Shown here one piece after another: positions 55,271 through 64,000 of a DNA stretch of 64,000 bases; position 1 is the first letter of the stretch; each line of letters begins with the position of its first letter. The DNA lies in assembly GCA_034440615.1 (NCBI GenBank), contig JAOTOM010004110.1, forward strand, positions 87,001 to 151,000. Reading direction: 5' to 3'. This stretch comes from Ashinkailepas kermadecensis (Eukaryota; Arthropoda; Thecostraca; Neolepadidae). Under the pieces are notes generated by a model. That model ran no database searches. It was given only the letters and a program-made list of their open reading frames with translations, and was not told where the DNA came from. A program made the translations under genes and the position numbers.

Positions 55271-55845
55271 CAGTGGCGCAACCAGGATTTCAGTTCGGGG
55301 GGGCCAGGGTTGGAGAGCGGGCCCCCTCGCAAGCGGGCCCCCCTCATGTTTTTAAAAAGTCTGCGGAAAACATGCACTTACTTTTGAGCGGGCCCCTATG
55401 TTTGTAAAAACTAAAACGAGGCGGGCCCCAGGTAAAAGCGGGCCCCTGGTTCTAAGCGGGCTATTGGTTCAATGCGGGCCCCTGGATCAAAGTTGGCCCG
55501 GTTCGAAGCGGGCCCCTGGTTCCAGAGAGCCCCTGGTTCAAGACAGGGCCCCAGGTTGAAGCGGACCCCTGGTTCTAAGCGGGCTATTGGTTCAATGCCC
55601 TGAATCAAAATGGGCCCCGGTTCGAGGCGGGCCCTGGTTAAAACGGGCCCCCAGATTTTCAGTTGGTTCAAAGGTCCACTGATTCGAGCCACAGATCCGC
55701 TTCGCGGGCCCCTAGCCAGGGCTCTGAGTAGGGTGGCCCACTCCGAGCCAGGGGCCCGCTTCGCGGGCCCGTGGCTCGGACCGGGCCCAAAAAAAATTCG
55801 GGGGGGGCCATGGCCCCTTGGCCCACCCCCCTGGTTGCGCTACTG
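55271..55845. mobile_element. 575-bp hAT-like MITE with internal tandem repeats and 8-bp target duplication
   Basis: Left end CAGTGGCGCAACCAGG; right end, complemented, CAGTAGCGCAACCAGG (15 of 16). The flanks are ATGAGCTC (55263-55270) and ATGAGTTC (55846-55853), a duplication with one mismatch. The interior is made of ~20-bp units of the kind GCGGGCCCCTGGTTC, partly in inverted orientation. No transposase. Confidence 0.88.
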
Positions 55846-55853
55846 ATGAGTTC

Positions 55854-56854
55854 CTGAAGTTTGGTCAGGGTTGGAGTTGGAGGTGGATGGAGCAACACTG
55901 TGAAGGACATAACATATGGTTCAAGAGACTTGTTTCCATTAACAATACAGGGGATGAAGTAACATTTTCATTGACTTCTATGGTTTTCATTGGCTTCATT
56001 GACTTCCATGGTGTCCTGAGTAACTAGGACAATCGAGATGGGTTTCTGTTATATGCATTGTATAAGCAATGTTATAATGTAGCTTTTATACCCCAGTGAG
56101 AATGGTATGGATTCACTCATAAGTGAATTTGCAAACATACTGATATATCAGTTAACAACAATGCAGGGAGCTATGTGATCAACATGGTCTGTGCCCTAAA
56201 GCCCAAATAACTAAGTAACAATGCAGGGAATCTGCTGCATAACAGTTTGACCATAAATTAGCCATGATATATGGCATCATACTTCCCATGCTATTTAGAA
56301 TAGTGAGTTATATTTTGTGTACAAACATCAGCACATTAGAAATGTTAATTAACGTTACACACATCAATTCCTAACAAGTGTCAGCAATACATTTCCTTCA
56401 TGTGCTTTAAACATGATTCAAGAAAGCACTGTCATCGACTTTAAACTTGCAAAAAGAGTGCCCGCCTGGCATTTTGAGTGCTATTTGAATGAATTTGCTG
56501 TCTTGTTAGTGAACTGACCACTTATTGAGATATAAGTACCTTAACTTTGCCTGCTTCCATCATGAAAATTTGTCATTTTCCAATACATCAGAAATCATCA
56601 GAATAACTTCTTGTCCACAAACCGGTGTATGCATTTCTATGAATTTCTCATATTTATTAACACAAATGATGTAGATCTGATCTGCAAATTTATAACTCAG
56701 AAAATGTTATCAGCACAGGATTCCATTCCTGAAAATATAGTACTTTCAACATGTTATTGTTCTTTCTGAAGCAATAAGTGCAATGCTCTCATGCAGCATG
56801 CAGATGGAGGTTCATCACGTGCACCAGGTAGCACAAAAAGATATATTATTGCAG
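55854..56854. other. No recognisable gene
   Basis: AT-rich sequence with short open frames only. Confidence 0.5.
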
Positions 56855-57375
56855 TCTAAGGTAACCACAAGACAGGTTTTACACCCATTTTACCTCCACG
56901 AATCATTCAAAGGAGCTAGGTTTTGCCTAGTTGCGTTAGGCTAGGCTTTTGTTGTAAGTTAGTAAATAAAAAAAAGTCTTCAAAAACGGTTCAAGCTAGA
57001 TTAGGTTGTTAGACTTTTTAAGTTGAAAATGTTTGAGAACAAATTGTTTTGTTTTTTTTTGGGGGGGGGGGAAATTGGGCATAAAAATAACCATTTCTTG
57101 CATGGAAATCTAGGCTAGGTTAGGTTAGGTTATGTTACATGTTTTTTTATCTGAACATTATTTTTCATCCTATATTACTCAAATCCAAGCCCCCTTTTCC
57201 ATGTTACTTTTCCTCACAATTGAAAACTGTGCATCTGCAGAGGAAATGAGCGGTTACATCATGTTCAGCACATTAACAAACACTGCATTAAAAAAAGAAA
57301 TTCAAAGAAGTCAGAGAGTACCATGAGCTGAAAAGTTACCCAAAAAGCCAGGTATTATCACAGTTTAAGGTAACT
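56855..57375. repeat. TTAGG-flanked dispersed repeat, interrupted by the CR1 LINE
   Basis: Begins TATTGCAGTCTAAGGTAACC followed by CACAAGACAGG and ends CACAGTTTAAGGTAAC at 57375. The sequence after the LINE resumes as AACCACAAGACAAG, so the LINE split a repeat junction that is seen intact at the left of this copy. Confidence 0.75.
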
Positions 57376-57602
57376 TTCAGCTACTTATATAATTTTTGGC
57401 AGTTATTCAGCGAGTGATTTCTTCTTTCTTTAAAACCACTGTCAACTTTCTGCACAGTGATTACTTTGTAAGTGCTGCATAGTTAGGAACTAGCATATAT
57501 CCAAGCTTTGTCGGTTATTTTGCTCTGCTCTGTTATTTGGTAAATAATTTTGGAGCAAGATATTTTTCAATTTCAGTCTAGGAATAACCTGCAGCCTTTA
57601 GG

Positions 57603-58559
57603 ATGGTTAACACCAGGATGCAGGCACTAGAGGATGAGGTTAGGGCCCTTAAGGCAGAGCTTTCCAAGCTCAAAGCTTCCCTTGCTTCAAAGGGCAGGCC
57701 AGAACGTAAGGGGCAGTCTGTAGCAGGGGCATCCTATGCCCAGGTGGTCACAGGCCACCAGGTAACTGTAGCTTCCCCTGCTGTGGAGGTGGCAGGGAGA
57801 TCTGAAGAGATAAGTGTTCCTAGTGAACAGAATATTTATATTAGCTCACAGGAGGGGCAGTGGTTTAAAGTCAAGGGGTGGAGGATTTGGAGGCGTGAGC
57901 CTAAGCAAGGGGGCAGTGAGTGGCAGGTGGTAGGTGGTAGGAGTGGGAAGAAACCTAGTGAAGCAGCTCAACAGGCAGGAGTAGTAACAACATCCAACAG
58001 GTTCCAGGCATTGGAGGACTGCCCCCAGGATAGTGATAGTGATAGTGATAGCAGCAAGGAGAAAGTGCTAGTAGTAGGAGACTCTCGTGTGCGGCATTTG
58101 GATAGGGTATTCTGTAAAGGTCGGAAAGGTAGGAGGTGCATCACCAGGCCTGGTGCCAAGGTTAGAGACCTGGTCCAAGTGGTCGCACAGGCCACCAGCG
58201 AAAACCAGTTTAGCACAGTTATAGTGCAGGTAGGAGTGAACAACATAGGTCCTGCTAGGAGTGAGGAGCTGATGCAGGACTACAGGGCCCTTCTGGCCAC
58301 CCTGAAGCAAAGCAATAGCAGAGTTATTGTGACAGCTATTCTGCCTAGGGCTGGAGTCTCCCCTGAGTGGAGCTCTAGGGCACTGGCAGCCAATGCCAGG
58401 GTAGGCAGGCTTTGCAATGAGTTAGGTTTGACTTTTGTTGACAAGTGGTGCAGGTTTTATGGCTCATCTGACCTCTATCAGAGGGATGGCTTGCACTTCT
58501 CTGAGAAGGGGGTGCAAGTGTTAGGCAAAGTATACGAACATGTCCTTCAGGGAAACTAG
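57603..58559 (+). CDS. CR1 LINE ORF1 protein with SGNH-type esterase domain
   Basis: 318 residues. Residues 1-35 form a short coiled coil (MQALEDEVRALKAELSKLKA). Residues about 50-150 are low-complexity linker. Residues about 155-318 form a GDSL/SGNH hydrolase-like domain: VLVVGDSRVRHLD carries the GDS block with the nucleophile Ser, VIVQVGVNNIGP has the GxN block, and QRDGLHFSEKG has the DxxH block with Asp and His. Such esterase-bearing ORF1 proteins are known from CR1/L2-group LINEs and are thought to act in RNA or membrane association rather than metabolism. The frame is fully open, with ATG next to a purine (AGGATGG). The stop is followed eight bases later by the ORF2 start region. The copy at 38445-37975 (minus) is homologous but broken. 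Confidence 0.9.
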   Translation: MVNTRMQALEDEVRALKAELSKLKASLASKGRPERKGQSVAGASYAQVVTGHQVTVASPAVEVAGRSEEISVPSEQNIYISSQEGQWFKVKGWRIWRREPKQGGSEWQVVGGRSGKKPSEAAQQAGVVTTSNRFQALEDCPQDSDSDSDSSKEKVLVVGDSRVRHLDRVFCKGRKGRRCITRPGAKVRDLVQVVAQATSENQFSTVIVQVGVNNIGPARSEELMQDYRALLATLKQSNSRVIVTAILPRAGVSPEWSSRALAANARVGRLCNELGLTFVDKWCRFYGSSDLYQRDGLHFSEKGVQVLGKVYEHVLQGN

Positions 58560-58567
58560 ATAATGGG

Positions 58568-59982
58568 GTGGGGAGGGAAGAATTGGCATTGCCATCTCAG
58601 GGATATGTCAATAGTGACAGCATAGGCAATACAACCTCACAGTCAGCAAATAGGGGTAGCAGTAGATCAAGGGGGCAGAGTGGTAGCTCATCCAGAGATG
58701 ATAGAGCTACTCAACATAAAAAGCCAAAGAGGGTCATGGAACTTTTGTTAAGTGTATGATGCTTAATGCTGAGAGCATTCGATCCAAATTTGATGAGTTC
58801 AAGTGTTATGTTGCTGAGGAGAAACCAGATTTTGTTTGCATTACTGAGGCATGGGTCAGTGAGGGATATTTTGGGGATAACTTGCAGGACTCTGAGATCC
58901 AGGGATACAATATGTTTTCATGCAATAGGGGTCCAGCAGTGAAAGGGGGTGGTGTAATGCTCTATGTGAATAGCTTATACAGTTCTCAAAAAGTAGTAGA
59001 TGGGGTGAAAAATGTGTCTGTGGAGTCCATTTGGCTTGATGTTGCTGTGGGAAAAGGCAACAACAATAAACTGAGGATAGGAGCTTTGTATCGATCAGGA
59101 ACCTTGCCACATTCTCAGCAACTGGAGCTTGATAAGGTGATTTGTGAGGAAAGCAGTAGAAACTTTCAGAGGAAATGCCTTATTCTTGGTGACATTAATC
59201 TAAAAGGATATGAAAATGTTGGTGTTGGCTCCCCATCATGTAAACTGTTTAGGAAATGCCTTGAAGGGGACTTGTTCTTACACCAGTTTGTAATGCAACC
59301 AACCAGGCAGGGCTCATTCTTGGACCTTGTCTTCTCAGATTTAAGTGATTTAGTTCAAGACTTGACTGTAGGAGAAACTCTGGGAAGAAGTGACCATAAC
59401 ATAGTGAGATTCAAGGCACAGGTATCAGGGACAATCAAGGATAATTTGGCAAAGATTCCGAATTTTAACAGGGCAGACTTTGCCTGCATGAGAGAGGCTT
59501 TAAGTGCCATAAAATGGGAAGAAGAATTCTTTGATTTAAATGCCTGTGAAATGTGGGGAAAGTTCAAATCCTACTTGAGGGAAATTCAGATTAGACATGT
59601 CCCCCAAAAGCAAAGGCGCAAAAGAAGGGTAGGAAAGCCAGCATGGCTTACACCAGATGTGATGAAAGCAATTAAGGCTAAGAAAGGTGCATTTAGAGTA
59701 TTTAAGGAGGCTTCAAATATCGTAAATCTAAGGTCGTATAAAAAATCTAGAGACGCTGTGAAGCAGAAAATCAGAGCAGCAAAGCGAGCAAAAGAATTGG
59801 ATTTGGCTAGGAACTGTAATGGGGACAGTAAAAAGTTCTTTAGTTTCTACAAGCTAAGTAAAGTTTCAAGCACAATTGGTCCACTGGATGTAAATGGGAC
59901 TATATTGAGTGAGGATAGTGAGATGGTTGAGGAGCTGAGCAAGCAGTTTAAATCAGTGTTTACAGTGGAGGATGTGACCTAA
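58568..59982 (+). pseudogene. CR1 LINE ORF2, N-terminal part: leader and AP endonuclease (frame-broken)
   Basis: The leader 58568-58759 (GREELALPSQGYVNSDS) runs out of frame near 58717, where the copy at 37637-38089 has one base more. The frame then continues from 58756: MMLNAESIRSKFDEF, PDFVCITEAWVSE (catalytic Glu), GGVMLYVNS, LRIGALYRSG, CLILGDINLKGYE and GRSDHNIVRF. This is the AP-like endonuclease order. GDINL stands where most have GDFN. A basic linker (PQKQRRKRRVGKPAWL) precedes the break: an extra C near 59978, compared with the other copy, brings TAA at 59980-59982. Confidence 0.9.
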
Positions 59983-59992
59983 TCTGCCAACC

Positions 59993-61522
59993 GTGAACCA
60001 CAGTTCAGTGACAGGTGATCAGATACACGATGTTGATTTCATTGATAGTGATATTGTTTTCAATTATATCAGAAAAATAAAGACAAACAAGGCAGCAGGA
60101 CCCGATGGAATTTATGCTAGGGTATTGCGGGAAGCTGAAAAGGAAGTGGCAATTCCACTTAGTATAATATTTTGTAGATCAGTTTCGCAAAATGAAATTC
60201 CAACAGATTGGAAAAGGGCAAATGTAGTTCCTATTTTCAAGAAAGGAGAAAGAGGGAAAGTTGAAAACTATAGGCCAGTAAGCCTCACATCCCTAGTCTG
60301 CAAGGTACTCGAATCAATTATCAAGGATAGAATAGTTAGTTTTCTGGAAGGAAACAGATTGATTCAAGATACTCAACATGGGTTTAGAAAAGGGCGATCG
60401 TGCCTCACAAATCTCTTGGACTTTTTGAATTTTGCTACAGAACAATTTGATCAGGGAAATCAGGTTGATGTAGCATATCTTGACTTTAGTAAGGCCTTTG
60501 ACAAGGTACCCCATAAACGGTTAATGATGCAGCTTCAGGTCCATGGTATTGCAGGTAGCATCCTAAAATGGATAGAGTTGTGGCTTTCAGATAGACAGCA
60601 GAGAGTGATGCTAAATGGTACAAAGTCATCATGGCAAAATGTTCTTAGTGGAGTCCCCCAGGGGTCGGTACTGGGGCCACTATTGTTCATTATATATGTG
60701 AATAGCATTGAATGTGGCTTAAGCGATAAGGTTTTGAAATTTGCGGATGATTTGAAGATCTTTAGGGCAATAACAGGGAAAAATGAGCAGGTTTTGCTGC
60801 AGAAAGACTTAGACGAGCTAGTGAAGTGGTGCGAAAAATGGCAAATGAAGTTTCATTTTGATAAGTGCAAAGTCATGCATGTAGGTAGGCAGCATATGAA
60901 GGCTCCATACTTGATGGGTGGCCAAGTACTATCTGTGACTCAGCAGGAGAAGGACTTAGGTGTTATTTTGAACACAAAATTGGGGGCATCAGAACAGACC
61001 AAAGAAGCCAGGAAGAAGGCACTAAGAATGCTTGGGGCAATACAGAGGAATGTGTCATACAAAAGTGAGGAGGTCATCAGGAAGCTTTACTGTGCATATG
61101 TCAGGCCACATTTGGAATACTGTGTCCAAGCTTGGTCCCCTAGTTATGAGAAAGATTGTTGGCTTTTTGAGAGAGTACAAAAGAGGGCAACAAAAATGGT
61201 TAATGGTATGGGCAACCTGGAATATGAGGAAAGACTGAAGGAATTGAACATGTTTTCACTTAGATATAGAAGGCTGAGAGGAGATCTCATCGAGGTTTTT
61301 AAATTTGTTCATGGTCAGGAACAGGGATATCTCAGGGAAATGTTTGAATTTAACAGAAATGATGCAATTAGAGGTCATCAATTCAAAATTAAAGTTAATC
61401 ACAGCAGGACAAGGTGTCTTTCTTCACCAACAGGGTAGTAGAACACTGGAACCAGCTGCCAGGAACCATTGTCAGTAGCAACACACTGAACATCTTTAAA
61501 AAACGGCATAGACAATCATTAT
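59993..61522 (+). pseudogene. CR1 LINE ORF2, reverse transcriptase and C-terminus
   Basis: Open from 59993 to 61438 (481 codons). All RT blocks are intact: IKTNKAAGPDGIYARVL, YRPVSLTSLVCKVLES, HGFRKGRSCLTNL, VAYLDFSKAFDKVPHKR, SGVPQGSVLGPLLFIIYVN and the active-site VLKFADDLKIF. The thumb (KDLGVILNTKLG) and the C-terminal helix-rich part (YVRPHLEYCVQAWSPSYEKD) follow. Near 61415 a small deletion shifts the frame: the family's end, FFTNRVVEHWNQLP, is read in another frame to a stop at about 61522. It copies the element's RNA at a nicked target. Confidence 0.92.
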
Positions 61523-61586
61523 AAGAATAGGGGGATTGTTGTTCTGTATTCCAGGGAAGGTTGATCGACAGGGAGGAGTGGGAGTT

Positions 61587-62000
61587 GGGAGGAGTTTGTA
61601 ATTGTTGACTGTGTTATGAAATAGCAAGTGAGTCTCTTATTAAATCTAAATGCTTTATAACTTTATATAGGGTGTACCTAGCAGTGGATTCAGCACCTTC
61701 CTTCGGGATGTGATACTGATGAGATTGTCTATGGTAGCACAATGGGTATGATGGGAGGAGTTTGTAATTGTTGAGTGTATTATGCAATAGCAAGTTAGTC
61801 TCTTATTAAGTCTGAACGCTTTATGAATTTCTGTGGGATGTGCCTAGCAGTGGATTCGGCACCTTCCTTCGGGATGTGATGCTGATGAGGTTGTCTATGG
61901 TGGCACGATGTGTGTGATGGGAGGAGCTTGTGATTATTGAGGGTGTTAGGCGGTAGCAAGTGAGTGGTGTTAGATGGGCTGGGATATATAGCTTCCTAGG
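61587..62000 (+). repeat. 166-bp direct repeats in the LINE 3' UTR
   Basis: GGGAGGAGTTTGTAATTGTT starts at 61587 and 61753 and, diverged, at about 61919. Each unit also has AGCAGTGGATTC(A/G)GCACC and CCTTCGGGATGTGAT. Confidence 0.88.
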
Positions 62001-62127
62001 AACTTGGGATAAGGGATTGATTGGGGTGGGAGTATGTACATTCTAGTACCTTTTCCAGATAGGCTTAACCCAGATGGGCCCCTGTGGCTCTTATTAAGCC
62101 TTAATACTTTATGACTTTATGACTTTA

Positions 62128-63450
62128 TAACCACAAGACAAGTTTTACACACATTTTACCTCCATGAAGCATACAAAGGGGTTAGGTTTTGTCAGGTTAG
62201 GTTAGGCTTTTGTTGTAAGTTATAAAAAGAATCATTTGTTGGTAAATAATTTTTGTTAATTATTTTTCTACAAAAAAATAATAAACGGTTCAGGCTAGCT
62301 TAGGTTAGGTTTTTTAAGTTGAAAATATTTGAGAAAATGCCTCGAAAATGTAAATTAAAAACAATTACTTTCTTGTATGGGAAGTTGAACTATGTTAGGT
62401 AAGGTTATCATACATCTTGAACATTACTTGCATGCTATATTTCCTTACTCCACACCCTTTTTTTGTGTTATTTTTTACTCCCAATTGAAAGGCATGCATT
62501 TGCAGAAGAAAGGACATTACATTTGTGCTTTTATGTGTTTTATTAATATTTTTTTTTAAATTTCCAATGCAATGTTTATGAATGTCACTAAGCTGATGGC
62601 ACTACTCAGTTTCTGTGCAAATGCTTGTGGTTGTGAGCAGGTTGTGAGCAAAATAACAATAAAAATGGGCTTGGAGTTAGTAACATAGCAATTAAAAGAA
62701 ATACATTACAAATTCAACATAACCTAACGTAACCTAGCCTAACCTGACCTTGGAGAAAACAACTACAAAAACAAGATTGGAAAAATATATAGCAAGTTCT
62801 TTTCTTGAAATTTTGCAAATTAAAAAACCTAACCCAACCTAATCTAACCAGAATTATTGTGCTTTAAGGTGGTAACTAGGCAAGTTATTACACATTTGCC
62901 TCCATAAAGCAAACAAATGGGCTATGTTTGGTGATGTTAGATTAGTTTAAGTGTTTAAGTTTGACATTTTTTGCAAAAATTTTCCAAAATTTGAAAGAAA
63001 TAGATCTTTTTTCTTTAAAAGCAGCTTATGTTAGATTAAGTTAAGTTGGGTTACATTTTTTAATTGTAAAAAAATACATTGCTTGAAATTTTTACAACTT
63101 GATGTTTTGGTTTTGTTTTTCTCCAAGGGGAGGTTAAGCTAGGTTAGGTTAGGTTGCATTTTTTTATTTTAAAAAAAACTTTACCCTATGTCACCCAATT
63201 CAAAGCTTTTTGTTGGTGTTATTTTGCTCACAACCTGAAATGTAGGCATTTGTATAGAAAATGAGTGGTCCCATCATCTGAGTCACATTCATAAACATTG
63301 CATTGAAATGATACATTCCACGAATTCATAAAATACCTTAAAACACAAATTTACCAAAATGAGCAGTAACATCATGTTCATCACATTCCTAAACATTGCA
63401 TGGAAAAAAAATTAATCAGAAATTACCTTAAGCTGTAAATTTACCAAAAG
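62128..63450. repeat. TTAGG-flanked dispersed repeats, several copies in both orientations
   Basis: ACCACAAGACAAGTTTTACA at 62131; core ATGTTTATGAATGTCACTAA at about 62570; end piece GTGCTTTAAGGTGGTAACTA at 62860; reversed core (TTTGCTCACAACCTGAAATG) at 63220. Separated by short GGTTAGG or CCTAACC runs. Confidence 0.7.
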
Positions 63451-63759
63451 GTGTGCCAGCCCCTGGACGGAAATGCAACACTAGGTGCCCGAATCCTGGG
63501 CAGAAAGGGCACTAAGAGCAGTGGAATGAAAATATTAATATAAGTAAACTAAAAACAGCTCTTCTTGAAGACAAACGTGGTAGTTATGCGATATTAACAT
63601 GGAAACCCTGAGCACAAATCAGAAAAAAGCATGGACTGGACTTTTTCAAACTTACCTGCCAACTTCTTCAACTACTGTTCCTCTGGGAATTAAATATCAG
63701 CAAGCTATTTATTCACTATTTAAAATCACACCAATCCGCAGATACATCAGAATGTGCGA

Positions 63760-63990
63760 AGTAGAAAAACGAATCGGTACGACGTCACATGAGATTGGCC
63801 TCCGGATTAAACACTGCGCGCAATTGCACCACAAATGTCTTACCTCCGTCACATTTGTCACTGTAACCTCAAATTTAGACTTTAGGCGCTGGAATTTCTG
63901 TAACTGGAATTTTTTATTTGGATGTTACGATTTTGGATGTTCTGAGGAACGCGCATCACGATTTGTGACATTTAATACGCGCTAGTGTCT
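63760..63990 (-). repeat. Dispersed repeat, copy 2 (inverted relative to 52320)
   Basis: The complement of this stretch reads GACATTTGTGGTGCAATT, then GTTTAATCCGGAGGCC and CTCATGTGACGTCG, matching 52440-52515. The open frame 63599-63985 (+) covers it and is therefore not a gene. Confidence 0.75.
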
Positions 63991-64000
63991 ATCGATACAA

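Larger units (their letters stand above)
57376..62127 (+). mobile_element. Near full-length CR1-type LINE
   Basis: About 4.75 kb: 5' UTR (57376-57602), ORF1 (57603-58559), ORF2 in three frame segments (58568-61522), and a 3' UTR with internal 166-bp repeats. It ends in ACTTTATGACTTTATGACTT-like octamers, the short 3' microsatellite characteristic of CR1. The interrupted host repeat defines both ends. No long target duplication is seen, as usual for CR1. Three single-base-scale frame breaks mean this copy cannot make full ORF2 protein. Confidence 0.92.

Noticed and set aside
57110..57135. Telomere or internal telomere array (TTAGG)n
   Set aside because: Only three or four units here and in other places, always as part of a dispersed repeat; not a telomere.
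63599..63985. 128-codon open frame near the right edge
   Set aside because: Most of it is a dispersed repeat also present inverted at 52320-52525 without an open frame.

Overview
This is eukaryotic, repeat-dominated DNA and almost certainly arthropod. Short runs of TTAGG/CCTAA-type repeat are scattered through the AT-rich parts. There are LINEs of the CR1 and I clades, tRNA-derived SINEs, hAT-type DNA transposons, and one split gene with arthropod-style GC-rich exons. I cannot name the species; a crustacean or chelicerate would fit. There are no prokaryotic operons and no true tRNA or rRNA genes. Most long open frames are artefacts of stop-free tandem repeats.

Host genes. (1) The 5' part of a WRAP73 (WDR8) homologue lies on the minus strand. 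Three phase-0 coding exons (28162-28320, 23557-23739, 22505-22678; 170-odd residues) match the N-terminal WD-repeat region of this centrosomal protein; the remaining exons were not found. (2) A short secreted glycine/tyrosine/histidine-rich protein at 15440-15841 (+) has a TATA box, an initiator exactly 30 bases downstream and a polyadenylation signal. (3) A PHD-finger-like reading frame with an Ala/Pro-rich repeat at 13467-14012 (+) is possibly a gene fragment or transposon-derived.

Layout. 0-1.3 kb: decayed Ty3/Gypsy pol end and a 16-bp minisatellite. 2.7-4.4 kb: three SINEs. 6.6-7.9 kb: dispersed TTAGG-flanked repeat. 8.2-12.4 kb: a SINE, a degenerate array, TA microsatellite, and a foldback-like inverted array rich in nuclear-receptor-like AGGTCA direct repeats. 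13-16.2 kb: PHD frame and glycine-rich gene. 18-20.2 kb: SINE and minisatellites. 21.6-29.5 kb: WRAP73, whose 3' splice sites sit inside or beside tandem arrays and whose intron 1 holds an I-clade LINE in sense orientation. 30-39 kb: CR1 copies, a 678-bp tandem duplication, and a SINE and a TIR element nested in one CR1. 41.4-49.1 kb: one 7.7-kb hAT-like non-autonomous element with a perfect 8-bp target duplication, packed with nested arrays. 50.6-55.9 kb: two smaller hAT-like elements, a truncated SINE and a further array. 57.4-62.1 kb: a nearly full-length CR1-type LINE (ORF1 with an SGNH esterase domain; ORF2 endonuclease plus reverse transcriptase) carrying three frame breaks. 62.1-64 kb: dispersed repeats.

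The most unusual system-level signal is the coupling of minisatellites to splice acceptors in WRAP73: the unit that is tandemly amplified includes the intron end and the exon start, and two of the arrays keep the reading frame (90 and 48 bp). All calls come from reading the sequence; no database search was run.
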